The notes beneath the pieces are model-generated. The model ran no database searches. It had not been told where the DNA came from and worked only from the letters and a program-made list of their open reading frames with translations. A program made the position numbers and the translations under genes. From NCBI GenBank assembly GCA_958496175.1, contig OY292278.1, positions 52,142,001-52,206,000 of the forward strand: a DNA stretch of 64,000 bases, written 5' to 3'. Origin of the DNA: Sisyra terminalis (Eukaryota > Arthropoda > Insecta > Neuroptera > Sisyridae). Positions within the stretch are counted from its first letter, which is position 1. Each line of letters begins with the position of its first letter. Shown here piece after piece: positions 18,566-34,101 of this stretch.

Positions 18566-21522
18566 TTATTGGTAGTCATTTTTCCGGTGGTTGTTGTTGT
18601 TCTTGTTGGTTTTGGCACTAGTGTTGCTTGCTTCTTCATTCAATATAAATATCTAGTAGATATAAATATTTCTTGCTTTGCTCCTCCTTATTTCTTTATT
18701 GCCTTTATTTGATTCTTGAGCCAGACACCTTGCTTATTATATATATAGCTATTCGGAGAATAAATTCTTGATGACTTTGCTTATGATGATTCTGCAACGT
18801 TCGCTTAACTATTATTTACTTCCACTTTTGCGGAAAGGGGCGCTTCAAATCCAATAAATCACCTGAAAAATAAAATTACATGAATAAGAAAAGAACATTC
18901 TCTTCTTCGTAATCTTTAACATGGTTTCCAATAGATAGATATATTGATGGAGATAAATTGGAGATCAGAATCTGCTGGACGGTCCTTTTTCAGCGATTAG
19001 GTATTTGCCGTGCTGCGGACGCGAACTCTTGTCCACGAGCTGTTCCAGCAGGTCGATGATTGCCTACGTTTCCTTTTCCCCTCTGGCCCCTGAGCTGTTT
19101 TTCCTTCTGTTCCTGTGCTAGATATAGTGACGTGGGATTAGGAATGTCCGAATACTCAATAATTCCTCCATTCTACGTTAGCAAATAGAGTGTCAGGGGA
19201 CAATTATGGATATAATTGTGATTGATAACAACAAATTATTTTGACATTAAAGATAAACTTTATGGCAACGAAACATATTTGAAGAAAACTTAAGCCATTA
19301 ACAAAGAAATTCAAAGATAGATTGATTTTTTGACACACAGAAATTTTTCAAAGTAGTCTTGAGAAGATCTTCAAAAGGAGGCAAAATGCTGTGCTAACTA
19401 ACTGCTGCAATAAATTAATTTCTTTTCCTGATTCTTATACTCAAGGTTTATAAATTATTGCACAGGTTGCCCCATTAGACAAAAAAATGACGTCTTACGA
19501 AAAATTTTGAAGTTTGAATCAGTCTAAAGATATATACGAATTTTTTTTTTTTTTTTTTACGGAATCTCTCCAATTTGGATATTATAACAGTAATAATTTC
19601 CTTCCGTATGTTATTAGTGATAAGTCCACAAATACACGGAGGCATGATGGAAAGTCTAAGCTTTGAACTTGTGCGTCTGCAATTGCATATCTCTTCTTAT
19701 TTAGAAAGAAAAACGGACACTCCTTTTCTGAAATTTTAAAAAACTATTGATTGAATGATAAAAGTAATAAAACTCTAACGGATTACCATTCACCAAATAT
19801 ATTTGTTACAAAGCGAATTTAATTTAGGTAACAACTGCTTTTCTCTGCATCCATTTTGAGACTCAAAATCTGTAAAAATAAAATCATATTATTATTTGAA
19901 TTTGAGTACAATTATTTCACTCCAGAAGACTGTTTTAATGTTATTGTAAAATTATTGTAGGAGACATGTAAACTTTTAAAATGGTAAGTAAATAGTAAAG
20001 CTCTACCTACTTGTTGTATTTTGATTATAAAACTATTACATGAATATTCCACAATCACCACACTGCATTCATTCCAGATTTGGTTGTTTTCAGGTAAACT
20101 CCAAGTCCTATTGACCCCCGAAATTGTGGGTTTGGAGGAGAATAATGCTGCGAATCCCATGGACAATTACACCACATTATAGGATTTCTGTATCCGAAAG
20201 TCATTCCTGGATTCGTTCAAAAAGCGTGGATTCATTAAAGCCATTTTTTGTGGATGTACACCAAAACTTAACTTTTATATGTAAAGAGGGTCTCTCTTTC
20301 ACTTCCATCTAAAATAAAAGTTTTTAATTTAATCTGGGTATTAGGTACCTTGATACTTTGATCCAAAGATTTACATACTTACCACAAAAGTTTATTGTCT
20401 TTATTTAACTCTCATTTAACTTTTACGCAATTGTCTACAAAGAATTTGAAGTTGAGTAAAACTTGAAGTAATTTCACAAAATCTTCGTAAATTTTATTAC
20501 ATCTTATTGTCGGACTATTAATTTCATCTTATGACTCCAAAAAAAAAAAAAAAAAGGCGAAGACTGCAACGTGCAAAAGTAAGAGCCGAAGAGGAACTCG
20601 AATTGGGGAAAAACTTGGGATTATTGTTCTCTATCCTCACACATATCACATCTCATTTCCGCATTATTACTTTCAACCCATGTGTTCGATTAGTACTTGA
20701 GGATAGTAGTTTGTAGAAGCCAGAACCAAGTAGAGCTTCGTTGGTACTAATTCTTGTCAAATCTTCATCATCTGATCCGTGCAGTAATATGGACCTGGTA
20801 ACTGAACAAAGAGTCAATATTCCTGATTCAAGTATGGTACTACCTAGGTACTACCAAATGGTTCCAACAAATCCCGAGGGAATTAATTGAAATAACTTTT
20901 CAAATGACGTCAAATATAAGGGGCAATACTTAATAAACCCTGAGATAGATTGCCAATAGAACACAAGACATTGTTAGAATACCTAATAGATAATATATAT
21001 TAAGTTCCTAATAACTATACAACATGCAAAAGCAACAAGTAGCATTTGTTTGTATTCCATTGATTCCTATTTTGGAAAATTTAAATATCAATTTCGGAAA
21101 TATATAATAATGCAAGCGATTAAATAAGACAATTAACATAATTTTAGGGCAACAATTAAGAGAAAATTACTTTGTTCTTGTGCATGAAAAACTAACCTCA
21201 TTGTAGGTACTGTGCAATTTTTATCTTTCGACAATTTGAAAAATTTACTTACAGTTTTCCATTTCCATATTCCAATCGATGCACCAAATAATAGTTTTGC
21301 TATAAATTGAGAAATTTAATTAATAATGCACAAATTTCCGCTACTTTATCGCTGATTTCATTGCAACTTGGTCGATCAAAACAACAGGTGGTCGGCAGTT
21401 GTTGTATGTGTATGTATACACATAAAAGGAGAATAATAATAATAAAGTAAGTAGAAAAGATCGATGAAATGCAAGTTAAAGAGAGAAGTGAATAGTATCA
21501 CGTAAACTAACATTTCCAACAT
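18566..21522 (-). CDS. Locus A (unit 2)
   Basis: Same exon pieces as unit 1. Differences of note: the 5 bp insertion upstream of the start opens a longer N-terminal frame to 21594, and the donor after the NECSVVIVEYSC exon is GTAGGT in place of GTATGT (near 20010), a weaker match to consensus. Confidence 0.5.
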
Positions 21523-21627
21523 TTTCCACCCGTCCCCATATTCGACTCCTTTCGACTCCTTAATACTTCGAAAGGTAAAAATAACGCTTTGCATTTTCCC
21601 TGTTTTTAGTTGAACATAATTTATTTT

Positions 21628-21819
21628 TCACCAATTAAGGGCATATCCTAAGTGGGGGGATCGTGGGGATAAATTCAAGGCATTCAAGTTAACCAAAAAA
21701 ATAATGCCAATCAGGCAGTTATTGTACTGTTCAAACGGTTCTAAACGATTCGGAATGTTCAATAAAACATGAACGACCATTGTTGTATTGAACTGCCCCC
21801 TAGCGAAATAATATGACAA
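21628..21819 (-). CDS. D exon copy 1 (unit 2)
   Basis: Same translated frame as 5947-6138 despite SNPs elsewhere in the interval. Confidence 0.4.
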   Translation of the reverse strand: MSYYFARGQFNTTMVVHVLLNIPNRLEPFEQYNNCLIGIIFLVNLNALNLSPRSPHLGYALNW

Positions 21820-24370
21820 TACCTTTGAATTTTAAAATATGAAATTTTTGAACCCAAAACTTGGACCATAAAAATGTAACGCCTTTAATATTGGAATGAC
21901 ATTGAATTACAGCAATAAAGAAATTTAAAATTAAATAAGGGCAAGGGAGTTTATGGAGAGTGTAGGTAGCTCAGAATTCTCACAGAACACCCTAAACATA
22001 TCTAAAACAAATATTATTTTTCTATCCAATTTTCCTTTTTTCCCCATCAAAGTCTGACACAATAATGAAAATTGCAAACCACAACATTATAGGTCCATAA
22101 GAAGCTAAAATGAAAAAGCTTTTTCTTTAATAAATCCAAGTTAAAATAAAAAGCGTTGAATATGGCAAAGGGTGTGGGAATTGTCATTTGATTGTTTGCA
22201 AATGAAAAAGGCGAAACTAGAAAAATAAATAAAACCGGCTCTAGAATTTAATCGTGAAAATCATAAGGAAAAAAATTGGAATATTTAATTCATATTCTAG
22301 CGATTTTCCTTTGACAAGTAATGTGACAGCGGTGAAAAAATTTTCATATTGCAAACCTTTTCTTTGGGCACATTCAACATAACCTTTTGTCTAACTTTTT
22401 AGATGAAAGAAAAACTGGTCAATAAAATAATGATTTCCCAACTGTAGGCATTCTGAAATGACAATTTTTAGTTCGTTATAAATAAAAATTTACTTGAAAA
22501 CCCAATGGAACCAAGAATTTCTTTCAGTGTTCAAATAGTTCAAACGAAAATGTATGGCAATTATTGTATGAAACTGGCCTCTGGTTAATGAACTTTACAA
22601 TATCTTTGAATTTGAAAATATGAAATTTTTGAACGCTTTGAAACCACGGAATATGTTAAAACTATAAAAATTAAATCCTATTATATTGGGACCATTTGAA
22701 CTCTTAAATAGCGATCTACATATAATAACTAATATCAATAATTTACTGATTATTTGGTTTCAATGTAAACCAGAAAAATCGACATTGTAATTGAATTGGA
22801 TTAAATCTAATGTGAATAATCCATTAGCAACCTGTAGGTACTGACCTCATATTCCTATCGATAATTTATTTAAAAAAAAAAAGCAATAAGAAAGTTTCTT
22901 TAATTCAATTCGGTTAGTGCAATACTTTAGTTATTCAGCGTTAAGAATTTAAAAAGCTTCCAACAAATAGTTTTACATTAAATAAAAATTATTTAAAATA
23001 ATAATTAAGAGAACATTTTTCACCGAATTCAATTAAGAAGAGCCAATGTAATCTCACCTTCATTTAAAAACTACTTGTCGTAGGTACTATCTTCTATCAA
23101 TCCATACAACTTATTTTGAAAATAATTACGAGAGAGTACTTATTTGAGCCTTTAATTAAAATCCCAAACAAATTCCTAATCAAGAATCAGTTGAATTAGC
23201 CGATGCAATTGCTTTAATAACTAAGGAAATTTAATTGATTTTTCCTTTTTCAAGTTGAATTTTAATTCTATTGAATTATGTATATAGTGCAGAAGTTAAC
23301 AATATCGTTTGCAGTGTAAATCTAGGAAATGTTTATGAGATATTTTTTAAAGGCTTAATAAAATCTTAAAAATGTTTTGATACTTGATAATAAATTTAAA
23401 TAAACCATTGTGACGTTATCCTGAATATTAAAATGAATTCTTTTAAGAAAAAGATGCAATGATGTTGCCTTAATAGTTTGATGAATACTTAAATTTCTAT
23501 CAGTGGCTTAAATATTAAAGTATTTTTAGATATTTATCTATATGCAGCAAGTGCACAGAATGTAGTATAACATAAACAATTTGTTAAATTTGTGTGCTTA
23601 TGAAAATTAAATATTTTAGCAATTAAAAAAAATGATGTCTACAATAATTTTCTTTGTTACTTATGAAATTTACAAAATCAATTTTAAAATCAACTATACC
23701 TACAAACTTTTCACACTTCATCACAATAACGACACAATAGTTTAATTATAAATCAAGTGACGGGTACAATTAATTTGTACAAACCAGTAGAAGAAATTTA
23801 AATTTCTGCCGTTGAAATCGTCGTCGATCGGCGCCACTCCAAGCCCTATATAAATGGGGAGAAAATATACATCTTTTATTTTACATTTACACTTAGTGTA
23901 GCATATATCTATGGATATTATATCAATATTTATGCATCAATATCATTCTTCTATTATTAGCTGCGCTTGCAATATATATATATGGGAATAGTTGATCTTC
24001 ATAATCTCGATGACAATTGATTTGTTTTCGTTGAATAAATTAAAATCATCTAAAAAAAAAAAAAAAAACTTAAATTAATTTCACCACTTACTTAACAAAT
24101 ATTAATTAATCCTATTTGAAGTAATGTATGATATTGTTATGCTAAATCACCTAAACGATGATAACACAGTAGGTGGTCTTACAACTGTTGTAAATCCAAT
24201 TGGAATGAATTTACAACGATACACCACGAGAGGTATACGGGGTGATTACGTATGAGTATTTAAAGATAAATATTCCGAATACAAAATGAATATTGTCTAG
24301 GTAAGCTATACTTATGCAATCGTTGATATTAACCAGAACCAATATAACATAGTGAATAATATCAACTTAC

Positions 24371-27300
24371 TTGAATTATAAATGATTATCTAATCTCTGG
24401 ATGCATTTCTCCTGCACAGCGTCATAGAAAGATTTTTACAATCCAAAGGTACGTTTTCCAACTGATTTCTCATAAACGCGCCATAAGTACCTACTTTGTG
24501 GATGTACGCCAAAATGTTTCTTTTATATTATAGATGAACTTTTTTTTCTTGTTCAACCTAAAAAAATAGTTTTAAATTTCCATTCTATTACATAGTATCA
24601 TGTACCAGAAAACTTATTACCTCAAAAGCCTTTTGTCGTCAACTCTCTGCTTACTTTAAGCGTAATTATGGTTGTCTACGAGAAACTTAAATTGGAGAAA
24701 AACTTGAGTGATAGTTTTGCACTATCTTTGTATATTCCACATCCACATTATTACTTTCATTCCATGGGGGGAGCAAGATAGTAAAGTTGGGAACAGAAGC
24801 GTACGAAAAAAAGGAACAAATGGGAAGAGTGAAGACATCTTGAGATGTAAACTTCTGTTAATTCTTCTTCGCCATAATGAGTTCAGTTATCTGTATATTA
24901 TTCTAATCCCCGTAGATGAACGAATAGTAAATTCTGACTTCCAATAAGCCTTAGGAGTCGACGTAGGTACTTCCAAATATCTCTAAGAAATTATAAGAAA
25001 TGACAATTTTTAATTTTACCGAAATTTATTAAAACTTATCGTTTACCTGTTTATACAATATTAACAATGCTGCTTTACATTGACCAAAAACGTAGCAAGA
25101 AAAAATCCACGGGAAATTAAAAAATATGCAAACATATTAAACTGGGTACCTAGTTCCTATAAAGTCAGAGCATTGTCAGATATTGTGAGTTGAAACTTAT
25201 TTACATTTATTATCATACCTATTAGTTTATGTCATTGCCATCAAGTTCATCATTAATTTGAGAACACTGAAACTGCGTACTTACACCAAACTGTCTAAGA
25301 AGTTGGCTTTTTCTTTTCGGATACCACCAGGTTGATTTCCCCCTCTCTTTGCATTTATTCTCCGTATTACTCCGTACGTTTTAATTAGCTTCACAAAATA
25401 ATCAAATAGTTGGTAAGACGTTTTCTAAATGACTCCACAAATCTGCACAGAAAAAGTACTTAATTTAGAATTATTATTAAATTTTGTTATAAAATATTAA
25501 TCGAAGATCCCAATGACATATTTTACGGTTCAACGATAACTGCTTCCTTCAATTCCTAGATACATTGAATCTGCACAGAAAAAAGAATCATTAATTTCTA
25601 TATTTAAAACTTAAACTAAATTTTCTAAAGCTAAGCTTATAAAACTAATGATCTATCTACGTATATATATATATATATATATATATATAAGTTATTAACG
25701 AAAAAGATCTCACATAATATAATATAAACCCCAAATATAAAAATAATTTCATGTAGGTATTAGTATAAAATAATTTCAAGATAGAGAATACGTTTTTAGA
25801 GTACTAGATAAGAGAAATAGGCTTTTAAGGGTAGGTAGGGCAGAGGTTTTGAATCTATAAAGTGAACATTTCGTGTTCGTATTATCGTTTTATAAATTTA
25901 ATGATTGCAAAGGACTGAACGACGTGGGTCGCAGTTTTGAATCGACTATTTATCAATTGTAAGTTCAGCTATTGCACAAATGCATATATCTAAGCCAATA
26001 TATAATATTAAATTTAGTATAATGTTACAAGTTGTTAATGTTATAAAACAACTTATAAAAATTGAAACCCAAACAAGAGGTATTAAATGTTTCTATCTAA
26101 ATAATACCTAAGCCTAGTTTCAATTGATTTAAAGTAGTATTAGTTTCCCGTGAAATATTGGGGTCAAAAGAATAATAGAGATAAAGTATAACTAAGCTAT
26201 AGATAGGATTTGATAACGATGACTGGTATTAGGTAATAATAAGAAGCTTGATGGCTTGAATGGCTGAAGAAGAAGGAATTTCAATAGTTTCGTCATGTCT
26301 TGAATTGCTCATCTAATCAATTCTTCCGACTGCAATCATTCCAAGAGAATATCTGCAAAGAAAATAAAATTTAATTAAAGCAAAAAAATAAGGTTTTTAA
26401 ATTCTTCATTTCTTGAGGGCCAACGTGCTAACACATCTCTTTGAATTCTTTCACATTGACAATCCATCGAATCTGCACAGACAAAACAACATTTAATCTC
26501 TTCAAATCAGTTGAATATAAAAACTTAAAATTAATAAAAAACTACGTAAAGACAATAACAATAAAGCTAAGATAATATTATAACTGAACTATTTTGGATA
26601 GGTAGGCGACGCTAAGCTAACAATATAAGAATTCCCATTGTTCTATTATTTTTTTTTAAAACATTCAAGGGGGAGAGGGTGGTTGTTTTGAATTAATTTT
26701 CATAACTTGGCGATTGGTATAGAGGTCGGCTCCATTATCAATTGTTCCGCAAAAATCTGTAACAGAAAAAAATAATCAAAAACTAAAGACAATTTGGTTT
26801 CGTTTCTTCATTTCTTCAGATTTTCCCGTGACCATTGCATCTGCACAGAAAAAAAAAACACAATTAAAAAATGGAATTTGAATTTTTAAAATAAAATCAA
26901 AATATAAAAATAAACATTCAGAAATAAAACATTTGATAAAAATACATATATCCAATAGAAATACAAGTAAATCTAAGAATTGTTTCCCCAAAAAAATAAT
27001 ACAATAAAAATTGAAATAACTAGAAGAGAACATAAGATTGGTCTCATGTCACAGGTAGGTGTTTCAATCGAATAAAAAAAATATGATAACGTATTGATAT
27101 CTCTGATATAGGCTGTCAGGGTAAGGGATGTTAGATATTATTTAGACTAAATAGGGTCTTAATTATCTAAATCCACAGCATGGGCTGTAGATTTGATTTA
27201 ATTTTTACAAATTGTATGATTAGTGTATATTTGGTTTCAAATATTCAATCGTTTCACAATTCTACAACGACAAATGTATTTAGAACTTAATAGTGTAGAG

Positions 27301-27578
27301 TAGCAGTAATATATAATATAATCCTTCGATGGAATAATAAAGTCAGCAATCAATCGGTAGCATCTTAATGTATTGATAGTAAATTTCACTCCATGGCTCT
27401 CAGCGATAGTTCAGTTCAAAATTCATGTCAATTGAGGATCTCTTAATTATTTGAGATTGATTCCATTCATCATTATGATCATTAATATTGCTATTTCCAA
27501 AGATCTTATTGATTATTACATATTATGTGTTCCATACATATCCACTCTCCATCCTCATTGAACAGAAATGCACCAAAT
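24371..27578 (-). CDS. Locus B and microexon tract (unit 2)
   Basis: Same layout as 8692-11887. The WNESNN exon is 24687-24854 and is 12 bp longer in frame. The acceptor next to 26840 reads CTGTGCAG. Confidence 0.45.
25285..25424 (-). CDS. Long coding-like exon, unit 2
   Basis: Same frame and same donor as the unit 1 exon at 9594-9733. Confidence 0.55.
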
Positions 27579-28740
27579 CTGAAAGAAACTGGTTTTATAA
27601 TGTTACCAAATCGAAATTTAGATTTGAAGGAAATATTGGTATTCCAGAGATATGATTACACAATCATCTTCTTTAAAAGTTTAGTACAAATATCTGAAAA
27701 TTCCTATGAAAGTCGTAACTGTTGAAAAATTGCCAAAATAAACACATCTCTTACTATCATATTTGAATACCCTATTGTTATTCCATGTTAAATTTATTGA
27801 CTCTAAAAACTGATTGTTGTAACGTTCCCATTAATTCCAATCTATTGTTGTGTTCTTTAAAACTTGCTAACTGCCCTATACTCTAATACAAAGTAATCAG
27901 ATAATTTGAAAACAGGAAAAATAATAGTCCAAATAGAACATGCATATCTAACCTGTGCAATTCGTCAACCCATTTTCTGCTATAATTTGTCGATAAAAGT
28001 TGAATATAACAATGTCCAGTATTCCACAAATACACAAACTATATTTAAACATAATAGTTGGTAATTTTTATAATAAAAAACTTACTATGTACCACTAAAA
28101 TAAATACATGAAGTTACTTAAGTAAAAACGAGTCAAAATCACCAATATGTCTGCTGTTGAAAACAATTCTTTTTTTGTTTTCAAACAACAATTGTTACAT
28201 ATATGATTTAATTATTTTTTTCAAATACGAATTAACAAAAAACTTGGCGAAAATCAAATGTTCAATTAATAAAATGAATTTTAAAACACAATTTTTCTAT
28301 TTCTATAAGAAAAATTTAAAGAAAAACGAGTTTTTCAGTAAAAAAATTGTTTGTTGAAAAAAGTCGGTAATGTAGTTACCAGAATTTCATAAGAAGCTGA
28401 TTCAAATATTCCTATTGTGATATATTCCTATTGACTTGGGTTACATAATTTGATTGAAACTATAACTATTATTAAATCTATATGGATACTGTAAGTTTTA
28501 TAGTAACTGTAAATAAATTTAAAATTAATTTTCCCCTAGCCTATAATAGAACGCGTATGCCTATCGTATAACTTTCACGAAATACTATCGTCTTCCTATA
28601 TACAATATCCATGATTAATGATGTTTTACTTATGTGAAAAAAACGATAAACTATGGTTGAGTTGAGTTTGAATAATACCTATGCTTTGCAAATGTACTGC
28701 TTTAGAGCAGTTTTTGGTGTCGAATGCATATCTTTCACAC

Positions 28741-31037
28741 CAGTCCAAAAATCTTCAAATGAAATCTCCATTCGCGGAAAGAATCAAGGAACACTAAAAG
28801 AAAAAAATAACATTTGAGATTGATTGCATGAATTCAATCTTATAAGCCTTATGAAGAAACGATCAACTAATAATGTTTATAGATAAAATAATAAAAATAT
28901 ATTATAACAAGAAGCTAGAATTTATAGCAGAAAAGAGGACAGTTGAAATTGTAATAAAATATTTAGTCATAAAAATTTTAAATTTTTAATCATATTATGC
29001 CGCATTAATCTTTTTTCCGTCTAGCATATATTAGGTACATTTTACCGAACTGTTCAGATAAATACAGATGAACTAATAATTTTTCACGATTAATTCTTTG
29101 TAACATAAACTACATACAATAATAAAATTATCCATATCAACCAGTAGGTACCTACTAATGTAAATTAGTAAATAATTTCAACTTACATACTTGAATATTG
29201 TCTCCTTATTGTTAATGAAATGACTTTCTAAGTACTACTGAATGCACTTTTTCTGATTTTTCCTGTAGATACTACTGCGGTGTTGCATGTAACTGGTTAC
29301 TTAAACGGTGTCCAACGTTATTCTGACATTCATTAGAATTCATTACTTCGGTCTATACCTTCGACCAATAGTTGAGTTCTAATTTTCTGAATCCATGTAC
29401 CTATCCTGTATTCCAAGATTCGTTCGAAAAGCGTTTTCACTACAGGCCATTTTTTTGTGGATGTACACCAAAACTTAGCATTTATACGTAAAGAGTTTTT
29501 GTCTTTCATTTCCAACTAACTAAAACAAATATTTTTTTAATATTGTAATCTACTGTTACTATGTTCCAAAGGTTTTCATACTTACTTACCACAAACAAAA
29601 GCTGATTGCCTTTAGACATCTATCATTTAACTTTGATGCAGTTGCCTCCAGGGGACTTGAAGTGAAGTAAAACTTGAAGTAATCTCACAAAATCTTGGTC
29701 AATTTTTTACATCTTACTGTCGTAGGTAGTAGTAGTATCATTAATTTCATCTTAGGACTCCAAAAAAAAGGCGAGGACAGCAACGTGCAAAAGCAAGAAC
29801 CGAAGAAGGTTGGTCGTATGAAAGCTGGTCCAGTTTTAATCGTAACGAATTCGGTTTGTTGTCCAATAGATACAGCAGTTTCTTGATGGCATCGCATGCA
29901 TGGCCGTTTCCAAGGAACTCGAATTGGGGAAAAACTTGGGAACATTGTTCACTATCCTCCTGCATTTCCGCATTATTACTTTCGACCCATGTCTTGGATT
30001 AGTACTTGAGGATAGTAGTTTGTAGAACTTCGTTGGTACCAAATCTTCATCATCTGATCCGTGCAGTAATATGAACCTGGTAACTAAACAAAGAGTCAAT
30101 ATTCCTGATTCCAGTACGGTACCTACCTACTACCAAATGGTTCCATTATTGAAATTATTGGAATTATTTAAAATAACTTTTCAATGTTGACGTCAAACAT
30201 AAGGGGCAATATTTCATAAACCCTAAGATTAAGTCAATAAAACATACATTGATATTGTTCGAATATCTAATATATTAAGTGTAATAACTATACCACATGC
30301 AAAACCAATAAGTAGCACTTATTTGTGTTCCATTGTTACCTACTTTGGGAAATTTCAATACCAATTTCGGAAATATAATAATGCAATCGATTAAATCTAA
30401 TCAAACAATGACAATTAACAACAAAATTTTAAGGGAACAATTAAGAGAAAATTACTTTTTACTTATGCATGAAAAACCAACCTCAATACAGTACAGTGCA
30501 ATTTTTATCGATCGACAATTTGAAAAATTTACGTACAGTTTTCCATTTTCATATTCTAATGGATGCACCAAACACTCAACTATCATTATGCATATTAATT
30601 TCTTTATAAATTGGGAAATTTAATTAATAATGCACAAAATTCATTGCAACTTGGTCGACCAAAACAACAGGTGATTTATAGTTGTTTATGTTCATTATAA
30701 GTACGCATGTCAAACTCAAAAGTGTGGTTATTTTCAAATTTTCATTTTTGCTAAAGGAAGTGATTTGAGTTTAATAATTAAAGAATAACGTTATTTTATT
30801 ACAACGAACGTTGGTTTAATTTAATATTTCTTATTATTTTATGGAACGAATTACACTTAGTAATGTATAGAATAGAGTTACTGGATAGATATAAAGTAAT
30901 AAAGTCAACTTTTATTTTCTAACGTGTGTAGATGATATCGTACGTATGTATGCGTATTAATAGTAAAATAAGTAGATGAGATCGATGAGATGCAAGTATG
31001 AGAGAGAAATGAATAGTATCATAAACCTTTCCAACAT
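28741..31037 (-). CDS. Locus C (unit 2)
   Basis: Same exon pieces as 13050-15346; the FWCTSTK exon is 29333-29515 and the first exon 30957-31037. Confidence 0.45.
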
Positions 31038-31222
31038 TTACCTCCCAACATTCCCCTTATTCCCGACGACTCCTTGAATAATTCTAACGGTAAAAATAAA
31101 AGATTATCATTGCACAACGAATTGTCAGTTTTCTCTTACAAAAATAATATTATTTACAATCCCATGTAAGTATTAGTTTATTTTACAATTATTGCAATTT
31201 TCAAAATAGTTATTGATCGTAG

Positions 31223-31302
31223 AAATAGTTGCAATTGCTGCATTCATTTGGTGAATCGTATTTGAACATTGGAGATTCCTTCCCATGTGTTGTTTCTAAG
31301 CC
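31223..31302. other. 80 bp segment absent from unit 1
   Basis: Present here and at the equivalent places in units 3 (46982-47061) and 4. In unit 1 the flanks are joined at 15531/15532. The ends share AAA, so a microhomology-mediated deletion in unit 1 is the simplest reading. Confidence 0.85.
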
Positions 31303-31594
31303 AAAAAGTTTTTAGGTTCAATTAAAGGCGATTTCCGATCTATTAGGTTGATTTAGAAGAAATGAGAAGTAAGTTTTGTAGGTATGTAGTTGGTTTACTA
31401 GCTTATAAGTTTTTTTTAATGAACCACTACTAATTAATCATAGGAATGTAGGTATATTTAGTTGTTGTTGTTGTTGTTTTAAGATTCACTTGAAACATGG
31501 ACATGAAAAAGAGTAAATGAATTGGAAGATTGGAAATATATGGTACCTATCCACCTAGATACCAGCTCATGGACTGCGTAAAGTTGAGGGAATA

Positions 31595-34101
31595 TATGAA
31601 TTTTAGATAATATTCGATGCATTAAAACCAAATATGTAATTAGAATTTTGATTAAACATCAACTTGTCGAGTAATTAGCGTTTTTAGGCCACTTTCATAA
31701 GCCTACATACGGCTTTCATTGTTTGAATTTTGAGAACTTTTGCGAACCGATATTACCGCTGCCTGACAACAAAACGCTGAACTATTTTGGAAGCCACGCC
31801 CACTTGTATGTAGAACTGGTTTGTGTCTTGGATAAGTGCTAGATACAAACCAAAGTGGGCGTGGCTTTCAAAATAGTTCAGCGTTTTGTCGTCAGGTTTG
31901 AAGAAGGGGGTCTGTCATTATCGTCATTTAAGGTCAAACATTTCAGACATTTAAGGATGATTTTCTTTATGCCATGTAATGATTGGGATATCAAATGAAA
32001 GCTAATTAAATACTCTATTGATTTATATAAAAAAACAGCCAATATGTCTAAACGATGACATTGAAATTTGATTTTCCGTCAGCGACTACTTCCCTTTCTG
32101 ACATTTAAGGGTGGTTTGCCCCCCTTAATATATTGAACCCGATTATGATTGGGATATCTATTGAAAGATAATGAATTACTCTATCGATTGACATCAAAAA
32201 AATTACCAATATCTCCAAGCAATTACTTAGAAAACTGATTTTCCTAAATCGACTTTCAACCTTTATAAAATGTTACTTAAATCATGTGATTTCGCGTCAA
32301 AAGTAATTAAAAACATTACACTTATATAAAATTGATGGTTTACAGCTAAATTTGACACTTAAATGTTGATTAAAGGTCTACTTTTCGAGAAATAAGCGTC
32401 TAAAGGGGGTCTGTCATTATCTTCATTTAGGGCCAAAAATATCTTTATTTCTTCTCTCCTATCGCTATCAATCGATCGATTATTAGTAAATGATACAAAA
32501 TATAACATTTCTTCCACTCGAACATCATTTAAAATTGTATTTTCAACCAATTTTATATGCATGTTTAGCGGATGTCAAAGTTGTTTATGTTTCGCTCTAT
32601 AGGCAACCCGGTGAGCATCAAAAAAACAAAATTCGACGATTTGCCCTTTTTGAACATGCCAATATTCAGTACTCTAACTCAAATTTCGGACATTTCAGGA
32701 TGATTTTCTGTATGCCATGTAATGATTGGGATATCAAATGAAAGCTAATTGATTACTCTATTGATTTATCAAAAAAAACAACCAATATATCCATACAATT
32801 ACTTTAAAAATTGATTTTCCCTAGGCGACTACTACCCTTTCAGACATTAAAAGGTGCTTTGCCCCTCTTTTTTCATTGAATTCGATTATGACTGGCATAT
32901 CAATGGAAAGCTAATGAGTTACTCTATCGAATAATATCAAAAAATTACCAATATCTCCAAACAATTACTTTGAAAATGGATTTTTCCTTATCGACTCTTT
33001 AGGCCCATTTAAATGCTAATTTCTCGAAAAGTAGACCATTAATCAACATTTAAGTGTCAAATTTAGCTGTAAACCATCGATTTTATATAAGTGTAATGTT
33101 TTTAATTACTTTTTACGCGAAATCACATGATTTAAGTAACATTTTATAAAGGTTGAAAGTCGATTTAGGAAAATCAGTTTTCTAAGTAATTGCTTGGAGA
33201 TATTGGTAATTTTTTGATGTCAATCGATAGAGTAATTCATTATCTTTCAATAGATATCCCAATCATAATCGAATTCAATATATTAAGGGGGGCAAACCAC
33301 CCTTAAATGTTAGAAAGGGATGTAGTTGCTGACGGAAAAGCAAATTTCAATGTCATCGTTTAGACATATTGGTTGTTTTTTTTGATAAATCAATAGAGTA
33401 ATCAATTAGCTTTCATTTGGTATCCCAATCATTACATGACATAAAGAAAATCATCCTTAAATGTCTGAAATTTGAGTTAGAGTACTGAATATTGGCATGT
33501 TCAAAAAGGGCAAATCGTCGAATTTTGTTTTTTTGATGCTCACCGGGTTGCCTATAGAGCGAAACATAAACAACTTTGACATCCGCTAAACATGCAAATC
33601 AAATTGGTTGAAAATACAATTTTAAATGATGTTCGAGTGGAAAAAATGTTATATTTTGTATCATTTACTAATAATCGATCGGTTTATAACGATAGAAGGG
33701 AAGAAATAAAGATATTTTTGATCCTAAATGAAGATAATGACATACCCCTTCAAACCTGACAACAAAACGCTGAACTATTTTGAAAGCCACGCCCACTTTG
33801 CCACTATGTTGAACCGGTTTGGATCTTGGATAATTGTAATTAGTGGACATTAAATTAATGAAAATACCATTTAAAACGATCGATTCATGCTTAAATTGTG
33901 TTAACTTGCATCGATAAGCTTCACTTTATCGATTTAAATCGATATTACAATCGTAAAGTAATGCTCCGAGTGAAATGGAGTTCCTTAACCTCTTATTTTA
34001 GCATACAAACAAAACGCTAATTTCTCGAAAAGTGAACGTTTAATTGAAATTCTAAGTTCATTTTCGGTTTTAATGCATCGGATATTATCTAAAAATCATA
34101 C
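31595..34101. mobile_element. Foldback-type element (unit 3)
   Basis: Same element. The stretch after the right-hand half-palindrome (near 33790-33825) differs from units 1-2 by several bases and is 5 bp shorter, a variant shared only with unit 4. Confidence 0.8.

Larger units (their letters stand above)
15674..31444. repeat. Tandem array unit 2 (15,771 bp)
   Basis: Second complete unit. A private 12 bp difference sits in locus B at about 24721-24735, and the 80 bp segment at 31223-31302 that is missing from unit 1 is present. It groups with unit 1 at some sites (element right arm, locus A 3 bp indel) and with unit 4 at others (26717, 26847, 27439). Confidence 0.98.
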
